Shown: positions 34,018-43,433, counted from the first letter of the stretch. The stretch: 64,000 bases of DNA from Algoriphagus aestuariicola (GCF_017254835.1 NZ_JAFKCW010000001.1:372001-436000), one strand, 5' to 3'. The notes: generated by a model from the letters alone, not told the origin. Made by a program: numbers and translations.

Positions 34018-35493
34018 TCAGTCAACCCCAAAATACCTTTTCAGGACATATTCAGGCTGCCACTGATCAGGTTTTCTCTTAGGATTAAGGGTGTCGGGAT
34101 CGTACAGCATGGGTTTGATCGATGGCGCAGTCAGGGTGGTGGTGTCACCAAATTCGGCTTGCCATTTTTTCATCAGACCGAATAGCTCTTCTTTTTTGGT
34201 AGCCATTTCAGGCTTTTCGGCAAGGTTGTTCAACTCCAGCGGATCGTGTGCAAGGTCGAATAGCTGGGTGTAGTCGCGCTCGGGATAGCGGACAAGTTTG
34301 TACTGCCCATCCCTGACTGCACGAACGGTATTTCGATAGGAGGTGAAAAGGCTACTTCGAACAGCTTCCTGATTTCCTGAGAGCACGGGGACTAGACTCA
34401 GGCCGTCCAGTTTTTCGGATTTTGGCAATCCTGCGAGTTGTGCCAAAGTCGGGTAGATGTCATGGATGTATGCGAAGGCATCGAGCTCCTGTCCCTCAGG
34501 CACGCCAGGCCCTTTGATAATCAAAGGCACTTTCGTGCTGTGCTCGTAGAGACTCTGCTTGCCGAGCAAGCCATGGCTTCCCGCCGCCAAGCCATTATCG
34601 GCCGCATAGACGATGATGGTATTTTCATACTGTCCAGTCTCCTTCAGCGCTGCAACGATCTTCCCGATCTGTTGGTCCAAGTGAGTCACGAGGGAATAAT
34701 AGTCCGAGAGTATCATCTGGATTACTTCGGGTTTGCGGGGCCATCCGGTCAGGTTTTCGTCCCTGACGGTCAGCTGGTCAAACTCGAAGGGATGGAAAGG
34801 CATATAATTTCCCGGTAATGGAAGAGAGCCATCGGGGTAGAAGTCGATAAAACTGGCCTCGGGGGAGTAGGGGTCGTGAGGTACCGTGAAAGCCACATAG
34901 CAGAAGAAGGGTCTTCCGTCCTTTGTGGCAGCCTGCTGTTTGATAAAGTCGATGGCAGTCTGCGCAAAGACTTCCGTGGAATACGACTTTTTGGTGGGTT
35001 CACCCAGTTTTCCATCCGGACCGTAGTCTCGGAGCGGGATGCTGTAGTGGTTGGCCATGCCGCCCAGATAGACGTTTTTGGCTTGTTGGAAGCTGGCTTC
35101 AAAGGCCTCCTTTTCATTGTGCCACTTGCCTGTACCGAAGGTGGTGTAGCCCGCAACTGCAAATGCCATGGGCATCGTATGAACGTCCTTGAGCTTGTCA
35201 TAGACGCGAAAGAGGTTTTGCCCGCTCATAAGCATCGCCCGACTTGCCATGCACACAGCGCCGTGGTTTCCGCCCATGACGTAGGCATTGGTGAAACGGC
35301 TGCCTTCCTGGGCGAGTTGGTCTAGGTTTGGTGTACGGATGTACGGATTTCCAGAAGCTCCCAGAGCATCTGCGCGTTGGTCGTCTGCGAAGAGAAATAG
35401 GACATTGGGTTTGTTCGGTATATTCTGGGCCTCGGCGAATGCCGCAAGCTTTAAAACAAGTAGGATTGGGAATAAAAAGGACTTGTATTGCAT
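34018..35493 (-). CDS. Secreted sulfatase, Cys-type formylglycine
   Basis: 491 residues from the ATG at 35493. The frame remains open for about 770 bp upstream, but that stretch runs antisense across a neighbour and lacks homology, while the chosen start gives a proper signal peptide (about 1-22). The activation motif is C81-M-A-S-R85, an allowed C-x-[PA]-S-R variant. NVLFLFADDQRADALG supplies the metal-binding Asp pair, GTGKWHNE the catalytic Lys/His segment, and IIVYAADNGLAAGSHGLLGK the late metal site. The length and ADDQRADALG opening resemble choline-sulfatase or iduronate-sulfatase-like carbohydrate sulfatases. It is divergent from a third sulfatase 171 bp away, so a common regulatory region is likely. 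Confidence 0.93.
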   Translation of the reverse strand: MQYKSFLFPILLVLKLAAFAEAQNIPNKPNVLFLFADDQRADALGASGNPYIRTPNLDQLAQEGSRFTNAYVMGGNHGAVCMASRAMLMSGQNLFRVYDKLKDVHTMPMAFAVAGYTTFGTGKWHNEKEAFEASFQQAKNVYLGGMANHYSIPLRDYGPDGKLGEPTKKSYSTEVFAQTAIDFIKQQAATKDGRPFFCYVAFTVPHDPYSPEASFIDFYPDGSLPLPGNYMPFHPFEFDQLTVRDENLTGWPRKPEVIQMILSDYYSLVTHLDQQIGKIVAALKETGQYENTIIVYAADNGLAAGSHGLLGKQSLYEHSTKVPLIIKGPGVPEGQELDAFAYIHDIYPTLAQLAGLPKSEKLDGLSLVPVLSGNQEAVRSSLFTSYRNTVRAVRDGQYKLVRYPERDYTQLFDLAHDPLELNNLAEKPEMATKKEELFGLMKKWQAEFGDTTTLTAPSIKPMLYDPDTLNPKRKPDQWQPEYVLKRYFGVD

Positions 35494-35664
35494 TTTAGGA
35501 TAATTTGGTGTCGAAAGATAGCCCTTAATGAAGGCAAATCTGAAACTGGAAATGAAAAAATAGGACAGGTGTCCAAATATGTAAAATCTCGGCCCTTCAA
35601 GCGGAATAGATTTCCAGACCATTGATTTTGTCTTATCCTTGTAATTCCAATAATCCCAATCGCT

Positions 35665-37353
35665 ATGTTCTTCAAAGTCAAACCTCTCATTCCGGTACTT
35701 CTCGGCGCAATGCTTTTTTCCTGCGGAACGAAGCAGGAAGAGGAAGTCAAGCGTCCGAATATCGTGTTTATCATGTCGGATGACCACGCGTATCAGGCGA
35801 TTTCGGCCTATAGCGACAAGCTCATCGAAACGCCAAATATCGACCGAATCGCCAAGATGGGCATGCTCTTCACCAATGCCACGGTGACCAACTCCATTTG
35901 CGCGCCTTCCCGGGCGACCATTCTGACTGGCAAACACTCGCATATCAACGGCAAGGTGGACAACCATTTTCCATTCGATACAACCAATGTGACTTTTCCC
36001 CAACTCTTCCAAGACGCGGGTTATCAGACAGCGATGTTTGGCAAACTCCACTTCGGCAATAGTCCCAAGGGATTTGACCAGTTTAAGATCCTTCCCGGTC
36101 AGGGGAAATACTACAACCCGGATTTTATCACCAAAGATGAGGGCAATATCACTGTGGAGGGCTATGTGACGGACATCATCACGGATATGACTCTGGATTG
36201 GTTGGAAAATGGAAGGAAAAAAGACGATCCTTTCCTGCTTTTTTACCTGCACAAGGCTCCGCATCGGGAGTGGTTACCCGCAGAGCGCCACATCGCCGAG
36301 TTTACCCAAAGGACCTTTCCGGAACCTGCGACGCTTTTTGACGACTACTCTGGCAGAGGCCGTGCGGCACATGAAGCTGAAATGAATCTGCTGAAAGACA
36401 TGCACTGGGCCGGAGACTCCAAGATCTATCCCGAAGTCATGGACGAGCTGGGCATCCAGCCAACTTCCTCTTGGGACAAAGCAGCTTTCGAGGGGGAAGT
36501 GGGTCGACTCAACGCCTCCCAACGTGCCAACTGGGATGCTGCCTATGGCAAGGTCAACGAGGATTTCAAAAAGGCCTATCCGACCATGAGCGAGGAAGAC
36601 AAGATGAGATGGCGATACCAGCGCTATATGCAGGATTACCTCGGCACGATCAAAGCTGTGGACGAAAACGTGGGACGCGTTCTGGACTATTTGGAAGCAA
36701 ATGGCCTGATGGAAAATACCATCATCGTCTATACGTCAGATCAGGGATTCTATCTGGGAGAGCACGGTTGGTTTGATAAGCGCTTTGTCTACGACGAGTC
36801 CTTCAAGACACCGCTCTTGGTGGCTTGGCCGGGCAAGGTAGCCGCAGGATCTAAGTCCGACGAAATGGTGCAAAACCTCGATTTTGCCCAGACTTTCCTT
36901 CAGGCTGCAGGCATAGAAGCGCCATCAGACATGCAGGGTGAAAGTCTTTTGCCTCTCCTCACCGGCAAATCGGATCAATGGACCAGAGACGCTGTTTACT
37001 ATCACTACTATGAATATCCTTCGGTCCACATGGTGAAGCGACACTATGCGATCGTGACCAAGGAATACAAGCTGGTGCACTACTACTTTGACACGGACGA
37101 GTGGGAACTGATAGATCGGATCAAAGATCCCCAAGAGCTGAAAAATGTCTACGACGACCCCGCCTATGCGGAAATCAGGGCAGAACTGCACCAAAAACTC
37201 GATGGGCTGAGGAAAAAGTATGGCGACAATTCGGAGATTTCCCAAAAGTACCTGAACGAGTATTTGGACTACCTCGAAGGAAACAACTCGCGCGCTGGCG
37301 CCAAGGACACTGCTTTGTTTAACAAGATTTTTAGGGATAGGGCCAAACAGTAA
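35665..37353 (+). CDS. Sulfatase lipoprotein, Cys-type formylglycine
   Basis: 562 residues. The signal peptide ends in a lipobox (MLFSC, Cys20), so unlike the neighbouring sulfatases it is lipid-anchored. The catalytic parts are PNIVFIMSDDHAYQAIS (Asp pair), C79-A-P-S-R83 in NSICAPSRATILTGK, MFGKLHFG, and IIVYTSDQGFYLGEHGWFDKR near 355. The DHAYQAIS and YDESFKTPLLVAWPG motifs fit the large Bacteroidota family of glycan sulfatases. It carries a C-terminal subdomain (about 460-562) with YHYYEYPSVHMVKRHYAI. The substrate is a sulfated polysaccharide, identity unknown. Terminator about 40 bp downstream. Confidence 0.93.
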   Translation: MFFKVKPLIPVLLGAMLFSCGTKQEEEVKRPNIVFIMSDDHAYQAISAYSDKLIETPNIDRIAKMGMLFTNATVTNSICAPSRATILTGKHSHINGKVDNHFPFDTTNVTFPQLFQDAGYQTAMFGKLHFGNSPKGFDQFKILPGQGKYYNPDFITKDEGNITVEGYVTDIITDMTLDWLENGRKKDDPFLLFYLHKAPHREWLPAERHIAEFTQRTFPEPATLFDDYSGRGRAAHEAEMNLLKDMHWAGDSKIYPEVMDELGIQPTSSWDKAAFEGEVGRLNASQRANWDAAYGKVNEDFKKAYPTMSEEDKMRWRYQRYMQDYLGTIKAVDENVGRVLDYLEANGLMENTIIVYTSDQGFYLGEHGWFDKRFVYDESFKTPLLVAWPGKVAAGSKSDEMVQNLDFAQTFLQAAGIEAPSDMQGESLLPLLTGKSDQWTRDAVYYHYYEYPSVHMVKRHYAIVTKEYKLVHYYFDTDEWELIDRIKDPQELKNVYDDPAYAEIRAELHQKLDGLRKKYGDNSEISQKYLNEYLDYLEGNNSRAGAKDTALFNKIFRDRAKQ

Positions 37354-37392
37354 TTTGCCCTGATTAAAAGGTGCTAACCATCAGAGATAAAG

Positions 37393-37421
37393 AAGTCCGG
37401 CTCCAGAGAGTCGGACTTTTT
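37393..37421 (+). terminator. Rho-independent terminator of sulfatase gene
   Basis: AAGTCCG and CGGACTT arms (37393-37399, 37412-37418) with a partly paired interior and a T-run, followed by a further T-rich block. Confidence 0.8.
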
Positions 37422-37547
37422 GCTTTTTTTAAGAGCTGGGGGAGAAGATTGCCACTCGCTAACTCGTTTGAGTTTTAAGTCCATCGCTTGAATGCCGCAA
37501 GAGGCCAAAAAAAAGACGAAAAACTTTTCAAAAAATCGATAAAAGCC

Positions 37548-37578
37548 TTTGTCAGCTTAGGCGTAAGGGTTAGATTTG
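37548..37578 (+). promoter_or_regulatory. Bacteroidota-type promoter
   Basis: TTTG (37548-37551), a 19-bp spacer and TAGATTTG (37571-37578) match the known -33 TTTG / -7 TAnnTTTG consensus exactly in sequence and spacing. The DtxR-like motif begins 5 bp after it, about where transcription should start, so a bound repressor would block initiation. It drives the small gene at 37764. Confidence 0.75.
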
Positions 37579-37583
37579 TTTAA

Positions 37584-37603
37584 TTTAAAATCAATCTAAA
37601 TAA
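37584..37603. promoter_or_regulatory. DtxR/MntR-like operator motif, copy 2
   Basis: TTTAAAATCAATCTAAATAA matches copy 1 (32547-32566) at 16 of 20 positions. Its right half, AATCTAA (37593-37599), also forms a perfect 7-bp inverted repeat with TTAGATT (37570-37576), which overlaps the -7 box. Confidence 0.55.
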
Positions 37604-37763
37604 GAATAAGCGGGATTGTAATATTGACCTTGCTACTACTTCCAGCACAGGCTATGATCCGATACGAAAACATTTAAGTCCTGGGAGAATTGCGAATTTG
37701 GAAACTAAACCTACTACGCGTCATATCCCAGGCACCAATTGACCCATCCAAAGCCATCTACCT

Positions 37764-38093
37764 ATGTCTGCCTGCCAAACTGAGATCATCTACCAAAACG
37801 ACGGCTTTGCTTTCACCCGATGCCAGGTCTGCGAACGTATGGGCTTGATGTACCAGCAGGCCATGATCGCCTTTGACGAGCCGAACTTTGACGCATTTCG
37901 GAGGTATCTGCTCCGTTTGGATTTTGAGCAGGAGAAGTATCCTTTCTTTGACGGACTAGATAGAGTAGTCATCGAGACCTATCATCCGGACGTGCAGTTT
38001 ACGCTGCTGGAGGAGGAATTTTATAGACTCAAAGCCTGTGTGATCGAGGCAAACACGCAACTTCGGCTCCTCGACATGATCAGAAAGTTGTGA
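37764..38093 (+). CDS. Small conserved protein, DUF6686-like
   Basis: 109 residues, cytoplasmic. It has a Cys pattern near the N-terminus: Cys4 and then C-Q-V-C in FTRCQVCERMGLMYQQ (about 21-24), suggestive of a small metal or redox site. The remainder is mixed helix and strand. It resembles a Bacteroidota-specific family (DUF6686) often found near iron-uptake genes, and I rate that name as probable. The gene has the best promoter in the window and an operator-like motif in the start region, and stands alone between the sulfatase and the PIG-L gene. Upstream untranslated sequence is about 180 bp. Confidence 0.75.
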   Translation: MSACQTEIIYQNDGFAFTRCQVCERMGLMYQQAMIAFDEPNFDAFRRYLLRLDFEQEKYPFFDGLDRVVIETYHPDVQFTLLEEEFYRLKACVIEANTQLRLLDMIRKL

Positions 38094-38132
38094 GTTTGGG
38101 GGACATGCTTTCAAACTTCAAGCAAAGACTGT

Positions 38133-39005
38133 CTACTGTTTGAGCATCGGGAAAAGTCGCTTCAATTCTTCCTGGTCGGGTTGGGTTCCATACTCACAGA
38201 TTTCAAAAGCCTCCGCAAACCGCACCTTGGAGGCTTTGTCCTTGCCATACCATTTTTCCAAGGTTTGTTTCACGGCTGGGCTTGGAGCCGAAGTGCGCTT
38301 GGTTTTGAGCCAGGCTTTGCGCTCTTCCCTTCCCTCCGGAATCACATCGGGGTCATTGGCGATCCATGGAAGCCACTCATAAAACTGTGAAACGTGTGCA
38401 TCCAACGAGTCAAATTTCTTGTCGATCACGGACGTGATATCCACGGCGATGTCCGGTTCAAATGGATTGGGTTTTTGGAAATTGTCTTGATAGTAAAGGA
38501 AGACAGGATTCTTTCGTAAGGGTGGAGTGTCGGCAGCAATGTTTGGTACGCCAACCATGAAAGCAGCGTCCTGCACTAGAATCCCGGTATAGCGATGGTC
38601 GGGATGGTAGTCATTGCTGCGGTGGGAAATGACCACGTCCGCATCCCACTCTCTGATTTTCCGGATCACATCCAGACGGATCTCCAAGGTAGGCAGGAGC
38701 TCCCCATCATGATTGTCCAGGACATCGTAGCTGATGCCCAGTCTTTTGGCCACTTCCTGGGTTTCGTCGTACCGGCGCTTTGCAAGCATCCCTCCGCCCA
38801 TTTCCATATGACCCGCATCCCCATTGGTGACTGAGAGAAATTTGACCTGATGCCCCATCGCGACAAATAGTGCAGCTGTTCCACCCGCCTTGATATCGCA
38901 ATCATCGGGATGCGCTCCGATCATCATGATTTTGAGCGGCTTGCTTTGGGCGAAAGCAAAGAGTGTAGCTAGAAATAAAAGTGTGCTGAGGGAAAGTGTT
39001 TTCAT
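38133..39005 (-). CDS. Secreted PIG-L family deacetylase
   Basis: 290 residues with signal peptide (about 1-20). The LmbE/PIG-L zinc site is complete: AHPDD at 31-35 (His32, Asp35), and the later His in SHRSNDYHPDHRYTG (about 135-145). IMMIGAHPDDCDIKAGG is a typical N-terminal strand-loop, and TNGDAGHMEMGGGMLAKRRYDE matches the family helix that follows. It removes N-acetyl groups from sugars or similar amides. Exported versions are common in polysaccharide-degrading Bacteroidota. No direct operon partner: it is convergent with the small gene before it and divergent from the esterase after it. Confidence 0.93.
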   Translation of the reverse strand: MKTLSLSTLLFLATLFAFAQSKPLKIMMIGAHPDDCDIKAGGTAALFVAMGHQVKFLSVTNGDAGHMEMGGGMLAKRRYDETQEVAKRLGISYDVLDNHDGELLPTLEIRLDVIRKIREWDADVVISHRSNDYHPDHRYTGILVQDAAFMVGVPNIAADTPPLRKNPVFLYYQDNFQKPNPFEPDIAVDITSVIDKKFDSLDAHVSQFYEWLPWIANDPDVIPEGREERKAWLKTKRTSAPSPAVKQTLEKWYGKDKASKVRFAEAFEICEYGTQPDQEELKRLFPMLKQ

Positions 39006-39198
39006 CGTCTTGAAAATTAAAGCCTAGAAATTAGGGACTTCATTTGGAAATATATATGGGATTGCAGAATAAATGGGTTTAAAGGGATTGGCAATTGCTT
39101 GTTTATTTTGAGAATCGCCGGTATAGATTTATTGTCTCATTTTGTTACATTGAAAAAATGATGCTGGTGAGCTGCGTAAAAACCTAAGGGACGATCCC

Positions 39199-40068
39199 AT
39201 GAAATTCATAGCCTTTCTTCTGCTGTTATCCTTTTCGACGATCAGTTTGGCCCAAGAAGTCATCAAACTCTATCCAGGCAAAGCTCCGGGTTCGGAGTCT
39301 TGGGATTGGACTGAAAAGATAACCAGCCCTTTTCCGAACAATAGAATCCTGTACAATGTCACTGAACCAGTTTTACTGTACTATCCCGCGCCTGTGGACA
39401 AGGCAAATGGCACTTCCATCATTGTCGCGCCGGGTGGAGCGTTTCACATTCTGTCCATAGACAATGAGGGGATCCGGGTGGCGGAGTGGCTGAATTCCCT
39501 GGGGATTTCTGCCTTTGTCCTGAAGTATAGGCTGGTGAAAATCGAAACCGACAATCCTTTTGAAGCGCTGATGCCTCTGATGAGCGATATGGACAAGTTG
39601 GACTCCATCAATGCCCCCGTGGTCGAGTTGGCTAAGAACGATGGGATAGAAGCCATGAAATATGTGCGAACCCATGCACCAAAACTGGGGCTTCAACCGA
39701 GTAAGATCGGGTTTATGGGCTTCTCTGCAGGAGGCACAGTGACCATTTCAGTGATGCTCAGTGCAGAGGATCAATGGAAGCCGGACTTCATCGCGCCAAT
39801 TTATCTCTACAAAAAGGCGGTTTTGGGAAAGGATATGCCCATAAAGGAAACCCCGATTTTCATTGCTGTGGCAAGTGACGATGGTTTGGGCTTTGTGCCG
39901 CACAGCATAGAACTCTACCAAGAATGGCTTGCCGCAGGACAGCCAGCCGAACTCCATGCCTATGAAAAGGGGGATCATGGCTTTGGCTTTGCCCCAAAGG
40001 GGACCACTTCGGACATGTGGAAACAAAACTTCGAAAACTGGTTAGCCAAACGAAAACTTATCCCCTAA
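39199..40068 (+). CDS. Secreted alpha/beta hydrolase, acetylxylan-esterase-like
   Basis: 289 residues with signal peptide (about 1-18). The nucleophile elbow G-F-S-A-G is at 174-178 with Ser176, the acid is the Asp in VASDDGLGF (about 223) and the His is in GDHGFGF (about 263). SIIVAPGGAFHILSIDNEG gives the oxyanion H-G-G-like strand, here PGG. The sequence class is the 'endo-1,4-beta-xylanase B-like/BD-FAE' carbohydrate esterase group. It likely removes acetyl or acyl groups from plant or algal polysaccharides. It precedes the GH106-like gene by 64 bp on the same strand, so the two are likely cotranscribed and may act on one polymer. Confidence 0.9.
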   Translation: MKFIAFLLLLSFSTISLAQEVIKLYPGKAPGSESWDWTEKITSPFPNNRILYNVTEPVLLYYPAPVDKANGTSIIVAPGGAFHILSIDNEGIRVAEWLNSLGISAFVLKYRLVKIETDNPFEALMPLMSDMDKLDSINAPVVELAKNDGIEAMKYVRTHAPKLGLQPSKIGFMGFSAGGTVTISVMLSAEDQWKPDFIAPIYLYKKAVLGKDMPIKETPIFIAVASDDGLGFVPHSIELYQEWLAAGQPAELHAYEKGDHGFGFAPKGTTSDMWKQNFENWLAKRKLIP

Positions 40069-40132
40069 ACCTCCAACAGGGCAGGATAGACAAGAAAACA
40101 AAAGGGGCTAACTCCCAGTAAAATCCGATCTT

Positions 40133-43100
40133 ATGAAAAAGTCAATCCTTCTGATTCTAGCGTTGCTGGCTGCCTACTCAGCCCATTCGCAGCAAGATCC
40201 TCTTTTTACGAAATTCCAGACGCCTCCTAACGAAGCCAAACCACGCGTGTGGTGGCATTGGATGAATGGCAACATCACCCAAGAGGGCATACGCAAGGAT
40301 CTGGAATGGATGGAAAAGACCGGAATCGGAGGTCTCCAAAACTTTGACGCCAACCTGTTTACTCCAGTGGTCGTTCCGGAAAAGTTGGTCTTTATGACAC
40401 CAGCTTGGAAGGAAGCCTTCAGATTTGCCACCGATCTCGCAGGTCAAAAAGGACTTGAGATGGCGATTGCGGGTTCGCCGGGATGGAGTGTGACTGGAGG
40501 CCCCTGGGTCAAGCCAGAGGATGCCATGAAGAAATATGTTTGGTCCGAAACGGAGATCGTAGGCGGAAAAACCTATCAGGGTAGACTTCCACAGCCCTCC
40601 GACCAGACCGGAAAATACCAGGATGCTCATTTGGAAGGCGGGGGTATCAGCGGGGGATTTATCGGTGAGGTGCCGAGCTTTTATCGCGACGCGCTGGTCG
40701 TTGCTTACAAGATCCCAGATTCAGAAATAAACCTCAAAACACTGAACCCAACCATCACAAAAAGTGGAGGGGAATTTGACCACCAACTACTTCTGGATGG
40801 TAGCATAGGCGCAGCGGGTTTTCTTCCGCCCATGGAAATAGGGGAGGATATGTGGGTCCAGTATGCTTTTGAACAACCGCAGACTTTCAGGGCTTTCAGC
40901 ATCTCGGGAGCGATGAATGGGCCTTTGGCAGAATTCAACGGAGGCCCCGAAAACCGCCGACTCAAAGTATCCGACGACGGGGTCAACTTCCGAGCGATAG
41001 CCACGGTGTCGGGCAGCACGGTTCCTTTCAATACGGTAGCGATACCGCCCACAACGGCGAAGTACTGGAGAATCACCTACGAGACGCTGCCGCCCCAACC
41101 AAATATTTTTGCCGCCATGGCAGGAATGCCGACAGAAAGCAAACCAGATGGCGTAAACGTATCCGAGTTTCAACTCTATACCACTTCTCGAATAGATCAA
41201 GTGGAAGACAAGGCTGGTTTTTCGCCTTGGACTGAGGACAGTCGTCTAGCTACCGGTCTAGAGACATTCGGGATGGAAGGGGTCATTTCCTCGGAAGAGG
41301 TCGTAGATCTCACGTCAAAGATGCAGGCAGACGGAAGCCTGAGTTGGGAAGCGCCCGTTGGAGAGTGGAAAGTCATTCGTCTTGGCTATTCGCTCACGGG
41401 AAGGCAAAATCATCCAGCTTCGCCGGAAGCCACAGGCCTGGAAGTAGACAAACTGGATGCGGAAGCCGTCAGAAGATATATTAACCATTACTTGGATCTG
41501 TACCAAAATGCAACTGGCGGAAAGTTAGGCCCGGGAGGCTTGGAATACATGATTTTGGACAGCTATGAGGCTGGTCACATGAACTGGAGCATGACTTTTC
41601 CGGAGGAGTTTCAAAAGCGGAGAGGCTATAGTTTGATTCCATTTTTACCGGCGCTTACCGGCCACGTGGTCAATAGTTTGGAGGAAAGCGAGAAGTTTCT
41701 CTGGGATTTTCGCAAGACAATCGGCGAGCTTATCTCGGACAACCACTACGACGTGATTGGAGAAGAGCTTCACAAGCGCGGCATGAAGCGTTATACCGAA
41801 TCCCACGAAAACAAGCGGATTTATCTCGCCGACGGCATGGATGTGAAGCGGCATGCCGATATCCCCATGTCGGCCATGTGGACACCAGGAAGTTTGGCAG
41901 GAGGAGCAGATGAGGAGGTACGCAGCGAGGCCGATATCAGGGAGTCTGCCTCGGTTGCCAATATCTATGGGAAGCCCTTCGTGGCAGCCGAGTCTATGAC
42001 CTCGGTCGGTCGGCCTTTTCAGGAATACCCCGAACGTCTCAAGCGAACGGCTGATCTGGAGCTGGCCTCGGGGCTCAACCGTTTTGTGATCCACACCTCG
42101 GTTCATCAGCCTTTGGACGACAAGAAGCCCGGCTTTTCACTGGGTCCATTTGGACAATATTTCACCCGACAGGAGTCCTGGGCGGATATGGCCAAACCTT
42201 GGGTGGACTACTTGGGCCGAAGCTCCTACCTGCTTCAGCAGGGGCGAAATGTCGCCGACATCTTGTATCTCTATGGAGAGAACACCAACATCACTTGGGT
42301 CGCCCGTGAGAAACTACCGGCAATCCCCAAAGGTTATGAGTTTGACTTTGTGAATTCGACTGCTTTGAGGGAAGCGATATCTGCTGGGGAGGGAAAGCTC
42401 AAAGCAAAAAGCGGCAATTCCTATGAGGTCTTGATGCTGGATGAAAGCACCAGCTTGATGACTTTGTCGCTCTTGAAAAAAATAAAGAACCTGGCTGACG
42501 CGGGTGTGAAAATCATCGGCAAGCGCCCGGTAAAGTCTCCGAGTTTGGGCGATTCCGACACGGAGTTTCAACAGCTTGCGGATCAGATTTGGGCAAAAGA
42601 AAATGTGGGAGGCGATTTGAAAATACCAGTTCCCGAAGATGTCATGATCACCGGGACGGCCCATAATATACTCTTCCGACATCGCAAGACTTTAGACGGG
42701 GACATCTACTGGCTCAACAACAGGAACGTCGCACCGACCTCGGCTTCGGTGAGTTTCCGCGTCACCGGCAAAAAGCCGATGCTCTGGAATCCGATCGATG
42801 GAAGCATACGGGAGCTTTCTTACGAAATCAAGAATGGGCGCACCCAGATACCCTTGGTCTTTGAGTCTTGGGATGCCTTTTTTGTCGTTTTCCTAGAGCC
42901 GACTGATCAAGCTTCGCTTACCCTTCCGGTGAAGAGAGAGCTTGTTGCTGTCGACATTCAAGGAACTTGGAAGGTTTATTTCGGAGGCAAGGAGGCGGAT
43001 TTTGTTTCGCTTATTTCCTGGTCAGAGCAGGCAGACACCGATGTCAAATATTTCTCGGGTACGGCTAGGTATTCCAAATCCTTTGCGCTTCCAGCAAAAG

Positions 43101-43405
43101 ACAATTCCGCCACTTATCAATTGGATCTCGGAGAGGTTAAAAATCTGGCAGAGGTCATAGTCAATGGCCAAAGCCTGGGGATTGTTTGGAAGATGCCTTT
43201 CCGAGTCGATATCAGCAAGGCGCTCAAGTCTGGAGAAAACCAACTCGAAATCCGGGTGGCAAACACTTGGGTCAATAGACTGATAGGCGATGCGCAGCCC
43301 GATGCCGAAAAGACCACTTTTACCACCATGCCGTTTTATAGGGCCGATTCGCCTTTGGTTCCATCGGGTTTACTAGGTCCTGTAAAAGTGATCAAACTGG
43401 AATGA
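40133..43405 (+). CDS. Large secreted glycosidase, GH106-like alpha-L-rhamnosidase
   Basis: 1090 residues with signal peptide (about 1-19). The opening of the mature protein (PPNEAKPRVWWHWMNGNITQ, EGIRKDLEWMEKTGIGGLQNF) is the signature of GH106 proteins. Later landmarks include LEYMILDSYEAGHMNW (about 475-490), ESHENKRIYLADGM, and FVAAESMTSVG with an acidic residue before a conserved Ser. The C-terminus carries a beta-sandwich (about 930-1090; YQLDLGEVKNLAEVIVNG, then ENQLEIRVANTWVNRLIG) resembling GH2-type sugar-binding domains. It probably releases terminal L-rhamnose in the periplasm. The size is normal for the family. Catalytic residues were not verified against a structure. Confidence 0.85.
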   Translation: MKKSILLILALLAAYSAHSQQDPLFTKFQTPPNEAKPRVWWHWMNGNITQEGIRKDLEWMEKTGIGGLQNFDANLFTPVVVPEKLVFMTPAWKEAFRFATDLAGQKGLEMAIAGSPGWSVTGGPWVKPEDAMKKYVWSETEIVGGKTYQGRLPQPSDQTGKYQDAHLEGGGISGGFIGEVPSFYRDALVVAYKIPDSEINLKTLNPTITKSGGEFDHQLLLDGSIGAAGFLPPMEIGEDMWVQYAFEQPQTFRAFSISGAMNGPLAEFNGGPENRRLKVSDDGVNFRAIATVSGSTVPFNTVAIPPTTAKYWRITYETLPPQPNIFAAMAGMPTESKPDGVNVSEFQLYTTSRIDQVEDKAGFSPWTEDSRLATGLETFGMEGVISSEEVVDLTSKMQADGSLSWEAPVGEWKVIRLGYSLTGRQNHPASPEATGLEVDKLDAEAVRRYINHYLDLYQNATGGKLGPGGLEYMILDSYEAGHMNWSMTFPEEFQKRRGYSLIPFLPALTGHVVNSLEESEKFLWDFRKTIGELISDNHYDVIGEELHKRGMKRYTESHENKRIYLADGMDVKRHADIPMSAMWTPGSLAGGADEEVRSEADIRESASVANIYGKPFVAAESMTSVGRPFQEYPERLKRTADLELASGLNRFVIHTSVHQPLDDKKPGFSLGPFGQYFTRQESWADMAKPWVDYLGRSSYLLQQGRNVADILYLYGENTNITWVAREKLPAIPKGYEFDFVNSTALREAISAGEGKLKAKSGNSYEVLMLDESTSLMTLSLLKKIKNLADAGVKIIGKRPVKSPSLGDSDTEFQQLADQIWAKENVGGDLKIPVPEDVMITGTAHNILFRHRKTLDGDIYWLNNRNVAPTSASVSFRVTGKKPMLWNPIDGSIRELSYEIKNGRTQIPLVFESWDAFFVVFLEPTDQASLTLPVKRELVAVDIQGTWKVYFGGKEADFVSLISWSEQADTDVKYFSGTARYSKSFALPAKDNSATYQLDLGEVKNLAEVIVNGQSLGIVWKMPFRVDISKALKSGENQLEIRVANTWVNRLIGDAQPDAEKTTFTTMPFYRADSPLVPSGLLGPVKVIKLE

Positions 43406-43433
43406 GAAATACGGAAACCGAATGAAGAGAGGG

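Noticed and set aside
35494-36264. Upstream extension of the minus-strand sulfatase by 257 codons
   Set aside because: It runs antisense through the divergent sulfatase gene, and a signal peptide begins exactly at 35493.
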